From Acidobacteriota bacterium (GTDB lineage: Bacteria; Acidobacteriota; Holophagae; Acanthopleuribacterales; Acanthopleuribacteraceae), in contig JASJCB010000060.1 of the NCBI GenBank assembly GCA_030066195.1, positions 1-39,334 of the forward strand: a stretch of 39,334 bases of DNA. The letters run 5' to 3'. A program made the translations under genes and the position numbers. The notes below the pieces were generated by a model. That model saw nothing but the letters and a program-made list of their open reading frames with translations, searched no databases and was not told the DNA's origin. The number at the start of each line of letters is the position of its first letter. Within the stretch, counting starts at the first letter, position 1. Below are positions 33,801-39,334 of the stretch, piece after piece.

Positions 33801-34105
33801 CGACCCTCGATATGTTCCATAATGAAATAAGGCTTGCCGTCCTCGGTAGTGCCCGCGTCCAGCAACATGGCGATGTAGGGATGCTTCAAGTCGGCCAGCA
33901 ACTGGCGCTCCCGGCGGAAGCGACCGGCCAACCCGGAAGCGGCAAACTTTTCATGGGCCAGTTTCACCGCCACGGTCATTTCCAGTTCGTCATCATGGCG
34001 GCGGCCCAGGTATACGGACCCCATACCACCCCGGCCCAGCTTTCGTTCGAGCAGATAGGGGCCGATTTTCCGGTCGATATGGGTTTGCTCTTCTTGTGCC
34101 ATCAT
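27809..34105 (-). CDS. Ser/Thr kinase - TIR - nSTAND NTPase - WD40 membrane megaprotein
   Basis: The product is about 2098 residues. Residues 15-260 are a Hanks-type kinase with LGRGGMGSVYLG, VAVKLA, VVHRDLKPGNL, LLDFGIA and APEQ, so it looks active. About 390-515 is a TIR domain (FDAVFWYHPQDK, VWLDAWAL, FPVLLPDADFPE). About 543-1000 is an nSTAND1-type NTPase: FRGLEAFREEDRKFFFGRE, Walker A GPSGSGKSS near 578 and Walker B LCLVIDQFEE near 665. A transmembrane helix lies near 980-1000. About 21 WD40 blades follow, seven before and fourteen after a strongly acidic tract (about 1340-1388). Start ATG 34105 has GGGGGAG upstream; ATG 34102 is an alternative. It is divergent from the response regulator gene. 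A conditional signalling or cell-suicide role is inferred. Confidence 0.93.
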   Translation of the reverse strand: MMAQEEQTHIDRKIGPYLLERKLGRGGMGSVYLGRRHDDELEMTVAVKLAHEKFAASGLAGRFRRERQLLADLKHPYIAMLLDAGTTEDGKPYFIMEHIEGRTIDAWCTAEQPALPDLLRLFRKIVSAVGFAHKRGVVHRDLKPGNLMVSEEGEPKLLDFGIAYLAGDEVLTGVGEALLTPEYAAPEQFQGRPVTAATDIYALGLVLLELLTGKRPGSWGCSHLDAVTQLITSGRSLDTDKTTGGPRTTAHSLLATGDLEPLSTVHSADDLALMEAETLIQAVNEQAKTIKAGPLASETETGITVVTDVLAQPPRRRWVNGLPPEVVPRSDPVDDAENGRQEPVPEALGHVLRTALAPRPEYRYDVAGELLDDIDRVLASLPETQRTLPTEKKFDAVFWYHPQDKAMVEELAFKLADRGLKVWLDAWALHPELENSREMGAALDAGHACLVFVGPGQTRPWLDDMATRDRLALRAGDLQIFPVLLPDADFPEKQSELPAALRGLMWTTLSHDLDDSEVEPLARALQNTRLQAHAEPTGICPFRGLEAFREEDRKFFFGREAVSQRIVKHLEENPFIGVLGPSGSGKSSVALAGVVPQLGELGFVPLLMTPTARPLEELAFKLQGLFQKEGENQTAEMLLNRLRGAKESLYFMSRELFSAGASRGLCLVIDQFEEIFTLVADDESRNRFVDLLCYALDQPESRVTVLLTMRSDFLGKNVAFPDLNSYIVENSIQVGPMSRNDLARAIECPARLAGLSLEPGLLDRILDEVTGASGELPLMEHALLELYERRNGGLLTLQAYEEIGGIEGALARRAEAEYGQLDDTGRETLRKMFTLCLIHPGEGVEDTRRRATREELTAVGTTPSLVDNLLERWVQARLLTSAGDNERGRVMIDVAHETLIRKWDRIRAWMTEDRETARLVGRLRRSAQAWEASARDRDLLLRGGPLMQMDDLVKRESANLGSLEKEFVAAGLRHARRRKHLAVFAGCLGFVLAGVAFAMFFTARSARQDAEKAQDQAEERTRQGNYNLAMMFDQKAGTALNAGRPHEAWLYATAALSRDIPAGKTLPGPAGRFADPDMNAAGRMIWASPVAIPANSTALSPDGDLLAMAGNDHTIRLASVTDGTPAGLLPGHHQTIHTMTFSPDGRLLASVSDDRTVRVWNLPDGGWAVGEARFVLEHRETLTAAVFSPDGRKLFTASEDGAIRSWDMATGALTLSREKDEPVRALAASQDGKTLAYGLPGGAVGLIALNTGSEQRFEGGAAVRELCFAGEYLAVTRDDGSIRVLDPEDNDTVFRAGRNSGVAAMTALPDRLFTLDGNGAVTVYSIEEGKVIGRWQAFPGEGGEDDDSEDEAEDDNGEDEAEDDEGEDDDEDDENEIDDEEDEAGEDDEVRESIRSIKGSLQVARNGDLSAGVLSGGFPTLWRPDSGEVIAAPAGHASEVLSAVFSPDGKYLATGSGDNTVKLWPLQESKPVITLTGHTDEVLDTAFSPDGRLLASCAADHTIRLRDMKNPAEAVTLTKHTDEVTSVCFSPDNRLLASVSADETLQLWDLTGETPQPRATLRGHKGPVQGVAFSPDGRLLATASGDETVKLWAVASGRVLRTFRGHKSNVVSVLFTPDGKTLASSSDDRTIKLWSVPDGALVGTLTGHRSDVAGLAFSKDGTILASASDDQTIHLWDMTTRTLKTTLAGHGAPVVGVDFSPDGKTLASASEDRTARLWDVSTRVETSLIEAHGSAVVSLAFSPDGAWLASSSEDQTVKLWRKGRWDEAVTLRGHTSDIGSVAFSPDGRQLASASDDRTVKLWDVRRPEQAELVRTLRGHEAEVVSVAYAPDGRMLVTASDDRTIKLWDLADGKERATLTGHESDVVSVIFSSDGSMLASASDDRTIRLWDVSRSVETTKFTGHASDVTAVAFSPDGNLLVSASTDLTLKLWDTVRGTELLTLTQQGAFADAVAWSPDGKLLVATGSDGIVRLWRVLRPADAEGLTCLPLAHLSGHGGEVNSAAFSPDGQLLATGSGDQTIRLSRPGDLNPITSNHHDRAAMNRLFQRSLHHFGYRLDGFQLVDEPRFALQIVGGKPASGLTQRRPENQKLGTWLANPR

Positions 34106-34131
34106 GGTCTCCCCCACCGGCCTTATTCATC

Positions 34132-34292
34132 ATTAAGTCTGGCCGGTGAAGATTAAGAATAGATTAATGCCGCTTCGATATTTTATATGATGACCTGCCG
34201 GGAAAAAACGTTCATCATCTTAATCTTTCTTTAATGAAGGCCCGCTAAATTGGGTTTTACCTTACCCGCGCACAGCGGCTCCTGAGGTAAGG
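34132..34292. promoter_or_regulatory. Divergent regulatory region with paired TTAAT direct repeats
   Basis: GATTAAG (34151-34157) and GATTAAT (34162-34168) are spaced 11 bp. CTTAATC (34219-34225) and TTTAATG (34230-34236), the same motif in the opposite orientation, are also spaced 11 bp. An 11-bp direct repeat is the typical footprint of an OmpR/PhoB-type dimer, so each divergent gene would have one site. ccttacc/ggtaagg (34260-34266, 34286-34292) forms a hairpin in the response regulator leader. Confidence 0.5.
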
Positions 34293-34347
34293 AAAAGACC
34301 GGACGGCGTGTGGTACACTGGAACCCTCCGGGATGTGTGAGGTTTCG

Positions 34348-35013
34348 ATGAAGCTACTGATCATCGAGGATTCAGCAAGATTACAACGTACCCTGAAGCG
34401 TGGCCTGGAAAAAGAAGGGTTTGCGGTAGACACCGCCGGCGACGGCAAGGAAGGCTACGCATTTGCGGCGGCCTACGATTACGATGTGTTGATCCTGGAC
34501 CTGATGCTGCCCGGCATGAGCGGTCTGGAAGTGCTGAAGAAGCTGCGCGCGCGAGGCTTCAAGACCCACGTGTTGATCCTTTCCGCCAAGGACCAGGTGC
34601 AAGACCGCATCAAGGGTTTGGAGATGGGCGCGGACGATTACCTGATCAAACCGTTTGACTTTGACGAGTTGGTGGCCAGGACCCGTGCGCTGGTTCGCCG
34701 ACGTTATGAAACGAAGGACCCGACGATTCAGGTGGGCACGCTGAAGGTGAACACGGCGCTTGGCAAGGCCTACCGGGGTGATCACGAGATTTCGCTCACG
34801 CCCAAGGAATTCACCCTGCTGGAGTACCTGTTGGCCCGGCGCGGCAGGGTCGTCACCCGCGAGGCCCTGTTGGAGCATTTGTACGCCGGATACGGCGAAG
34901 TGGCCGGCAATATTATCGACGTGGTGGTCTGCAATATCCGCAAGAAAATCAAATCCGGGGATGAACCCAGCCTCATCGAAACCCGTCGCGGATTCGGGTA
35001 TGTCATCCCATGA
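34348..35013 (+). CDS. OmpR/PhoB-family response regulator
   Basis: This 221-residue protein has a receiver domain (1-115: MKLLIIEDSARLQ, phospho-acceptor D51 in LILDLMLPGMSG, LSAKDQ, and YLIKPF) and a C-terminal winged helix (about 125-220: LTPKEFTLLEYLLARRGRVV, then NIIDVVVCNIRKKIK and ETRRGFGYVIP). I start at ATG 34348, preceded by GAGG, as this gives the canonical N terminus; five extra codons upstream are possible. The stop overlaps the sensor kinase start (ATGA), so the pair is one two-component system. TTAAT repeats upstream and before the TonB receptor suggest self-control and control of that receptor. Confidence 0.95.
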   Translation: MKLLIIEDSARLQRTLKRGLEKEGFAVDTAGDGKEGYAFAAAYDYDVLILDLMLPGMSGLEVLKKLRARGFKTHVLILSAKDQVQDRIKGLEMGADDYLIKPFDFDELVARTRALVRRRYETKDPTIQVGTLKVNTALGKAYRGDHEISLTPKEFTLLEYLLARRGRVVTREALLEHLYAGYGEVAGNIIDVVVCNIRKKIKSGDEPSLIETRRGFGYVIP

Positions 35014-36458
35014 GGTGGTTCAGGGGTAGACAGCCGTCCATCCGCGGAGCCCTTACCCGGGACCTGATCTTCTGGTCGGGCCTCAACATCCTGCTCATCG
35101 GCTTCTTATTGACCGGCGCGCTGGAAAAAATCTTGCTCCACCAGCTTTTCGACGAGGAGCTGGAGAAACGGGCACAGGCCCTGGTCACCCTGACCAAGGA
35201 GTTCGACGAGGGCATCGAGCTGGATTACGCCGGGGAGTTCATGCCCGAATTCGAAAGCCCGGAAGGCCCTGAATACTTTGAAGTCTGGCTGCCGAACGGT
35301 ACCCTGCTGGAGCGTTCCGAGTCCCTGGGCGACCGGGAGTTGCCGGTGGCCCACGGGTTCACGCCGGAACCCGTGTACCGGGACATTCACCTGGAAGGCG
35401 CGGGCCTTTGCCGTCTGGTGCGCCTTTCGTTTCTGGCCCAGAAGGAAGACGCCGATGTGGACGGCAGCCTCTCGGCCGAAACCCGCCCGGATCAGGCAGT
35501 CACGCTCCTGCTGGCCCGCAAGCGCGAGACGTTCGACAACTTGACGACCTCCCTGAACCGCATGATCTGGGCCGCTTTGGTGTGGGCGCTGGTGATTTGC
35601 CTGATCCAGGGGCGCTACACCTTGAACAAGGGCCTGAAACCCCTGGAAGACCTACGGGCCCAGGTAAAGGCCATCGATCCCAAGCAACTGGATGCCCGGA
35701 TTACCCTGGAGGAACCGGTCCGCGAGTTGCGCGCCATGGTAGATCAGCTCAACACCCTGTTGGAGCGTTTGGAAAGCGCCGTCATCCGCGAGCGCCGCTT
35801 CACCTCCGACGTAGCCCACGAGTTGCGCACGCCCCTGGCCGAGCTCCGCTCCCTGGTCGAGGTGGGCGCCAAGGACCCCGAGGATACCGAGATGGTGAGC
35901 GATTTCTTCGGCGATGTGCGCGAGGTAACCCTTGAAATGCAGGGCATGGTTTCCAACCTGCTGGAATTGACCCGATGCGATACCGGCGCCCGCGTGGTGA
36001 ACCACGAACCCGTGAACCTGGCAACCGTCATCGGTAAAGCATGGACCAGGTCTGCCGAAACCGCACAACGTCGCCGGATTAAACTGGACAATCGTCTTGC
36101 GGAAGGCCTGCTGGTGTCTTCTGACGGGGCCATGATGGACCAAATCATCCAAAACCTGATCAGCAACGCGGTTACCTACAGTCCCCGGGGCAGCACCTTG
36201 GTTTTGGAGAGCCGCGAGCTCAACGGACGCCTGGCGCTTGCCTTTACCAATCCGGCGCCTCAACTTGAAGAAGGAGACCTGTCCCAAATGTTCAATCGTT
36301 TCTGGCAAAAGGATGCGTCCCGAACCGGCAGTGAAAATGCCGGTCTGGGCCTGTCCATTGTCGAATCCTTCGCCGGTCTGTTGGGCATGGATATCAAAAC
36401 CCGCCTCTACCGGGGAAACCTGACCCTCAGCCTTATCTTTCCCCCCAACATTAATTGA
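35010..36458 (+). CDS. Sensor histidine kinase
   Basis: The product is 482 residues. Two transmembrane helices (about 19-41 and 185-203) enclose a periplasmic sensor of about 140 residues that is rich in acidic residues (for example FDEGIELDYAGEFMPEFESP). A HAMP-like linker follows. The HisKA box is DVAHELRTPLAEL with H270. The ATPase part has the N box (QNLISNAVTYSP) and G box (NAGLGLSIVESFAGLLG). It overlaps the response regulator by 4 bp. The small acidic sensor and the downstream TonB receptor point to a metal or siderophore signal, as in CusS/PmrB-like kinases, but this is inference. Confidence 0.94.
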   Translation: MRWFRGRQPSIRGALTRDLIFWSGLNILLIGFLLTGALEKILLHQLFDEELEKRAQALVTLTKEFDEGIELDYAGEFMPEFESPEGPEYFEVWLPNGTLLERSESLGDRELPVAHGFTPEPVYRDIHLEGAGLCRLVRLSFLAQKEDADVDGSLSAETRPDQAVTLLLARKRETFDNLTTSLNRMIWAALVWALVICLIQGRYTLNKGLKPLEDLRAQVKAIDPKQLDARITLEEPVRELRAMVDQLNTLLERLESAVIRERRFTSDVAHELRTPLAELRSLVEVGAKDPEDTEMVSDFFGDVREVTLEMQGMVSNLLELTRCDTGARVVNHEPVNLATVIGKAWTRSAETAQRRRIKLDNRLAEGLLVSSDGAMMDQIIQNLISNAVTYSPRGSTLVLESRELNGRLALAFTNPAPQLEEGDLSQMFNRFWQKDASRTGSENAGLGLSIVESFAGLLGMDIKTRLYRGNLTLSLIFPPNIN

Positions 36459-36482
36459 ATCTTAATGAACGAATCTTAAGAT
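36451..36482 (+). promoter_or_regulatory. TTAAT direct repeats before the second TonB receptor
   Basis: TTAAT at 36451 and 36462 (ttaattgaatcttaatg) are 11 bp apart, and a further aatcttaag follows at 36472. This matches the motif found in the kinase/response-regulator intergenic region. The first repeat overlaps the sensor kinase stop codon. A regulator site about 60 bp before the receptor start is likely. Confidence 0.42.
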
Positions 36483-36525
36483 AACCTCAAGAGTCTCGTC
36501 ACCGCGCCCGGAAAGTGAGGGAGAT

Positions 36526-38661
36526 ATGAAAACCCCCGTATGGATTATCATTTGCCTGTTTGCCGGCCACCAAGGTTTGTCCTACCAGGAAGAGGGCGCG
36601 CCTGTCCGCGAGTCGATGACCGTGGTCTACACGCCCGAGGATTTTGCGGGCCGCGACGGCAGCGCGCCCAAGCTGGTGTATGATCAGCGCTTCTTCGAAC
36701 GCTTCCAGCCCCAAAGTGTGGGCGATATCCTGAAGCGCATTCCCGGCATCAGCGGCTCCGCGGACGCCGGCGAGTTCGACCGGCCTCAGATGCGCGGCAT
36801 CGGCCCGCAATACACCCGTATTCTGATCGACGGCCTGCGGGTGCCCGGCGCGGGCAACGACCGGACCCTGGTTATCGACCGCATCCCGGCCCACCTGGTG
36901 AAGCGCATCGAGGTCATCCGCGCGCCCGAGGCGGGCGGCGACGCGCAGGGCATCGCGGGCACCATCAATATCGTCCTGAAGGACAGCGCGGGCGAGAGCG
37001 GCTTCGACCTGCTCCTGGGCCATGCATACAGCGACCAGGACCAAAAGCACCGGGGTAGGACGGGGATGAACTGGCGGGACCGGCGGGGCAATGTGTCCTA
37101 CAGCATCACCGGTTCGGCGCAACAGCGGCACAATCCCAAAAGTCAGTTGACCGACATTGTCGACGGTGAAGGGACCGAGATTTTCAAGGACGAGACCAAT
37201 ATCTTGGACGGCAGGGATACTGCCCTGAATACCGATCTCAACATCGATTCGGGCAACGGCGCCGCCTTCTCCGGCGCCCTATCCTACCTGGCCGATGAGC
37301 GCAAGGAGGATGAAACGGCCATTTTCTCGGAAGCCGGCGAGGTTCAGGAGGAGATCTTCGACTTCGGCGATACCTCCCGGGAAAACTGGGGCGCGCGTCT
37401 GGCCTACCGCCGTCCCGTTTCCGATTTCGGCGAACTGCGGCTCAGCGCCGGCCACAACGCTTTTTCCATCGACAGCCGGTTGGATATCGGCGTGTTCGAG
37501 GACGGTGAGGCCGTTCAGGAAGAACTGGAAACCGATCGCACCGAAGACCGGGAAACCGGCCTGAAAGCCGCTTTTGCTTTCGTGCGCGGTAACCACCGCA
37601 TCGAAACCGGCATCGATCTGGCCCAACGCAAGCGCGATGCGGACTTCCGCCTGTTTGAATTTGAAGACGGCGAGATGGAGGAGGTCGAACTCGGCGGTGT
37701 CTTCCGCATCGAGGAGCGGCGCCGCGATGCCTATCTCAAAGACACCTGGCAAATCGACGACCGTCATCACCTGCAACTGGGCTTGCGTTACGAGTTCACG
37801 GAAACCGACATGCCGGATGCGAATCTGAGGCGCGACGGCGGCGAGTTCTATCCCTCCCTGCATTACGGCTTCATGCAAAGCGAAAACAACCGCTTCCGGC
37901 TCAGTATTACCCGGACGACCAAACGGCCTGATTTTATGGACCTGCAACCCTTCCAACAGCGGGACACACCCTTCGACGATCAGGTCACCCTGGGAAATCC
38001 CGACCTGAAAGCGGAAATGGCGTGGGGTATCGACCTGGGATACGAACGCAGCTTCAGCGGTCAGGAGGGGACGTTCGGCTTGAATTTCTTCGAGCGGCAT
38101 ATTTCGGACAGGGTGGAGACCGTGGGCATCGGCGAAGACATCTTCCAAATCCGCAACGCGGGCGACGGCAAGGTTTACGGCCTGGAATTCGATTTCGGCA
38201 TGCCGCTCACCGGGATCGGCCTGCCCAATCTCAGCCTGTTCGCCAACCTGACCCTCCAGGATTCCGAACTGACCGATGCCCTGACGGGCGAGCGCCGGCC
38301 CTTCAACCTGCAACCGGAAACCGTGGTCAACCTCAGCCTGCTGCACAGCTTCCCCGGCAGCGGCTTCTCTTACGGCGTGAACTGGTTGGAGCAGTCCGAC
38401 TTCATCGAAGACCTGACCACGGAAAAAGGCGTAATCGATTACGGCCCCCACTTGGAACTGGTATTGGAGAAACGCTGGGGTAACGGTTGGGTGCTTTCGT
38501 TCCTGGCCCGCAACCTCCTGGATTCAGCCAAGCGGGTCTACCTGGAGGAGTACGAGGGCCGTTGGACAGAGGAAGACCCGGCCCAGATCCTGGACGAGCG
38601 GGAGTACTCAGGACGCAGCTTCCTGCTGACCCTGAAAGCCGTACTCGGCAGACATCAATAG
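36526..38661 (+). CDS. TonB-dependent outer-membrane receptor
   Basis: This 711-residue protein has a signal peptide (about residues 1-19), then a plug domain of about 120 residues (SVGDILKRIPGISGS, MRGIGPQYTRILIDGLRV, VKRIEVIRAPEAGG and GIAGTINIVLK). A beta barrel of the outer-membrane receptor family follows, with LRLSAGHNAF-type strands and a late SNLSLFANLTLQ-like repeat pattern. GGGAG precedes the ATG. It follows the two-component genes by 67 bp. Unlike the other receptor it lacks an N-terminal regulatory-like sandwich, and it does not end in an aromatic residue: the last codons (GRHQ) coincide with the start of a 331-bp repeat, so the natural C terminus may have been altered. The substrate is unknown. 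Confidence 0.92.
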   Translation: MKTPVWIIICLFAGHQGLSYQEEGAPVRESMTVVYTPEDFAGRDGSAPKLVYDQRFFERFQPQSVGDILKRIPGISGSADAGEFDRPQMRGIGPQYTRILIDGLRVPGAGNDRTLVIDRIPAHLVKRIEVIRAPEAGGDAQGIAGTINIVLKDSAGESGFDLLLGHAYSDQDQKHRGRTGMNWRDRRGNVSYSITGSAQQRHNPKSQLTDIVDGEGTEIFKDETNILDGRDTALNTDLNIDSGNGAAFSGALSYLADERKEDETAIFSEAGEVQEEIFDFGDTSRENWGARLAYRRPVSDFGELRLSAGHNAFSIDSRLDIGVFEDGEAVQEELETDRTEDRETGLKAAFAFVRGNHRIETGIDLAQRKRDADFRLFEFEDGEMEEVELGGVFRIEERRRDAYLKDTWQIDDRHHLQLGLRYEFTETDMPDANLRRDGGEFYPSLHYGFMQSENNRFRLSITRTTKRPDFMDLQPFQQRDTPFDDQVTLGNPDLKAEMAWGIDLGYERSFSGQEGTFGLNFFERHISDRVETVGIGEDIFQIRNAGDGKVYGLEFDFGMPLTGIGLPNLSLFANLTLQDSELTDALTGERRPFNLQPETVVNLSLLHSFPGSGFSYGVNWLEQSDFIEDLTTEKGVIDYGPHLELVLEKRWGNGWVLSFLARNLLDSAKRVYLEEYEGRWTEEDPAQILDEREYSGRSFLLTLKAVLGRHQ

Positions 38662-39334
38662 GGTCGAATTCTTAAACGGTTCGTAGAGTTAAAAGCAGAT
38701 AATCTAAAGAGATTCGCTACAGAAAATACAGTGAACATGGAGCACGGAAAAGACCTGGTAACATCATGACCCCTCTGTGCCCTCCGTGCCCTCTCTTCCT
38801 AAAACCGAGCCGTCTAGCCGACCCGAAATAACAAGCAACACCGGTGGGAGAAGAGAGGCGTGTTCTAATGGATTTCCGATTGAGGTAATGAAACTCGAGA
38901 GCCGGAAAAAGAAGAATCAGGAAGAGAGGACACAGAGGGCACAGAGGGTTTTTAACCTTTCACGGCTCCTTCACACTCGGCAGGCATCAATAGGATTGCA
39001 TTTCTAAATGGTTCGTAGAGTTAAAAGCAGATAATCCAAAGAGATTCGCTACAGAAATGCAGAAAACACGGAAAACGGAAAAGGCCCGGCAACATCATGA
39101 CCCCTCTGTGCCCTCCGTGCCCTCTCTTCCTAAAACCGAGCCGTCTAGCCGGCCCGAAATAACAAGCAACACCGGTGGGCGAAGAAAGACGTTTTCTAAT
39201 GGGTTTCCGATTGAGGTAATGAAACTCGAGAGCCGGAAAAAGAAGAATCAGGAAGAGAGGACACAGAGGGCACAGAGGGTTTTTAACCTTTCACGGCTCC
39301 TTCACACTCGGCAGGCATCAATAGGATTGCATTT
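38643..39334. repeat. Tandem 331-bp repeats with internal inverted repeats
   Basis: Copies begin at actcgg 38643, 38975 and 39306 (step 332 then 331); the third is cut by the window end. Each unit carries a pair of about 31-bp inverted arms: 38770-38800 with 38919-38949, and 39101-39131 with 39250-39280. The arms are built from ccctctgtgccctc and its complement and are separated by 118 nt. The unit starts inside the last codons of the receptor gene (ggcagacatcaatag). No coding region is convincing in this stretch. Confidence 0.88.

Noticed and set aside
37279..38451. 390-aa minus-strand open frame
   Set aside because: It is a shadow of the TonB receptor barrel on the plus strand, which has plug motifs, a signal peptide and a ribosome site.

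Overview
The window looks like a GC-rich, Gram-negative chromosome from a bacterium with a large regulatory genome. Signs of this are two TonB-dependent receptors (one with an N-terminal carboxypeptidase-regulatory-like domain), a CHAT/TPR lipoprotein beside an ECF sigma/anti-sigma pair, and a giant Ser/Thr kinase with WD40 repeats. This mix is typical of Acidobacteriota (Holophagae/Acanthopleuribacter-like) or Myxococcota-like lineages. That placement is inference; no rRNA or tRNA is present.

Layout. 1-2405: an 82-bp-period direct repeat at the left edge, a DUF1801 protein, a secreted acetolactate-decarboxylase-like protein (both on -) and an e(P4)-type acid phosphatase (+). 2483-14918 (-): four tightly coupled genes, in transcription order BRCT/helical-repeat protein, WD40-HEAT protein of about 2060 aa, winged-helix/SWIM/WGR-like protein, and a retron-type reverse transcriptase. 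The first three join by ATGA overlaps and the last gap is 6 bp. The RT has the retron NAxxH, YADD and VTG signatures. RT + ARM/HEAT + WHSWIM matches what I recall as the type XIII retron layout, here enlarged by a BRCT protein and a WD40 fusion. A small ORF and a decayed Rpn-type nuclease/transposase fragment lie upstream.

15997-20566 (+): a small exported protein, a perfect GNRA-loop hairpin, an ECF sigma factor, its zinc-finger membrane anti-sigma factor and a CHAT-protease/TPR lipoprotein, likely one envelope-signalling unit. 20568-22485: an NTF2-like protein, a small zinc-ribbon protein, then about 1.1 kb without genes holding eight 43-bp tandem repeats and three CGATCG-centred palindromes. 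22486-25297: an azlCD-type amino-acid exporter divergent from a MocR-family regulator.

25361-34105 (-): a TonB-dependent receptor and a roughly 2100-aa protein joining Ser/Thr kinase, TIR, nSTAND NTPase, transmembrane and about 21 WD40 repeats. 34348-38661 (+): an OmpR-type response regulator, its histidine kinase and a second TonB-dependent receptor. TTAAT-type 11-bp direct repeats occur in the divergent kinase/regulator intergenic region and before the receptor, suggesting one regulator acts on all of these promoters. 38643-39334: tandem copies of a 331-bp repeat, each with long internal inverted repeats, starting inside the last codons of the receptor gene.

The best candidates for new biology are the enlarged retron operon with no obvious msr-msd RNA, and the kinase-TIR-NTPase-WD40 megaprotein.
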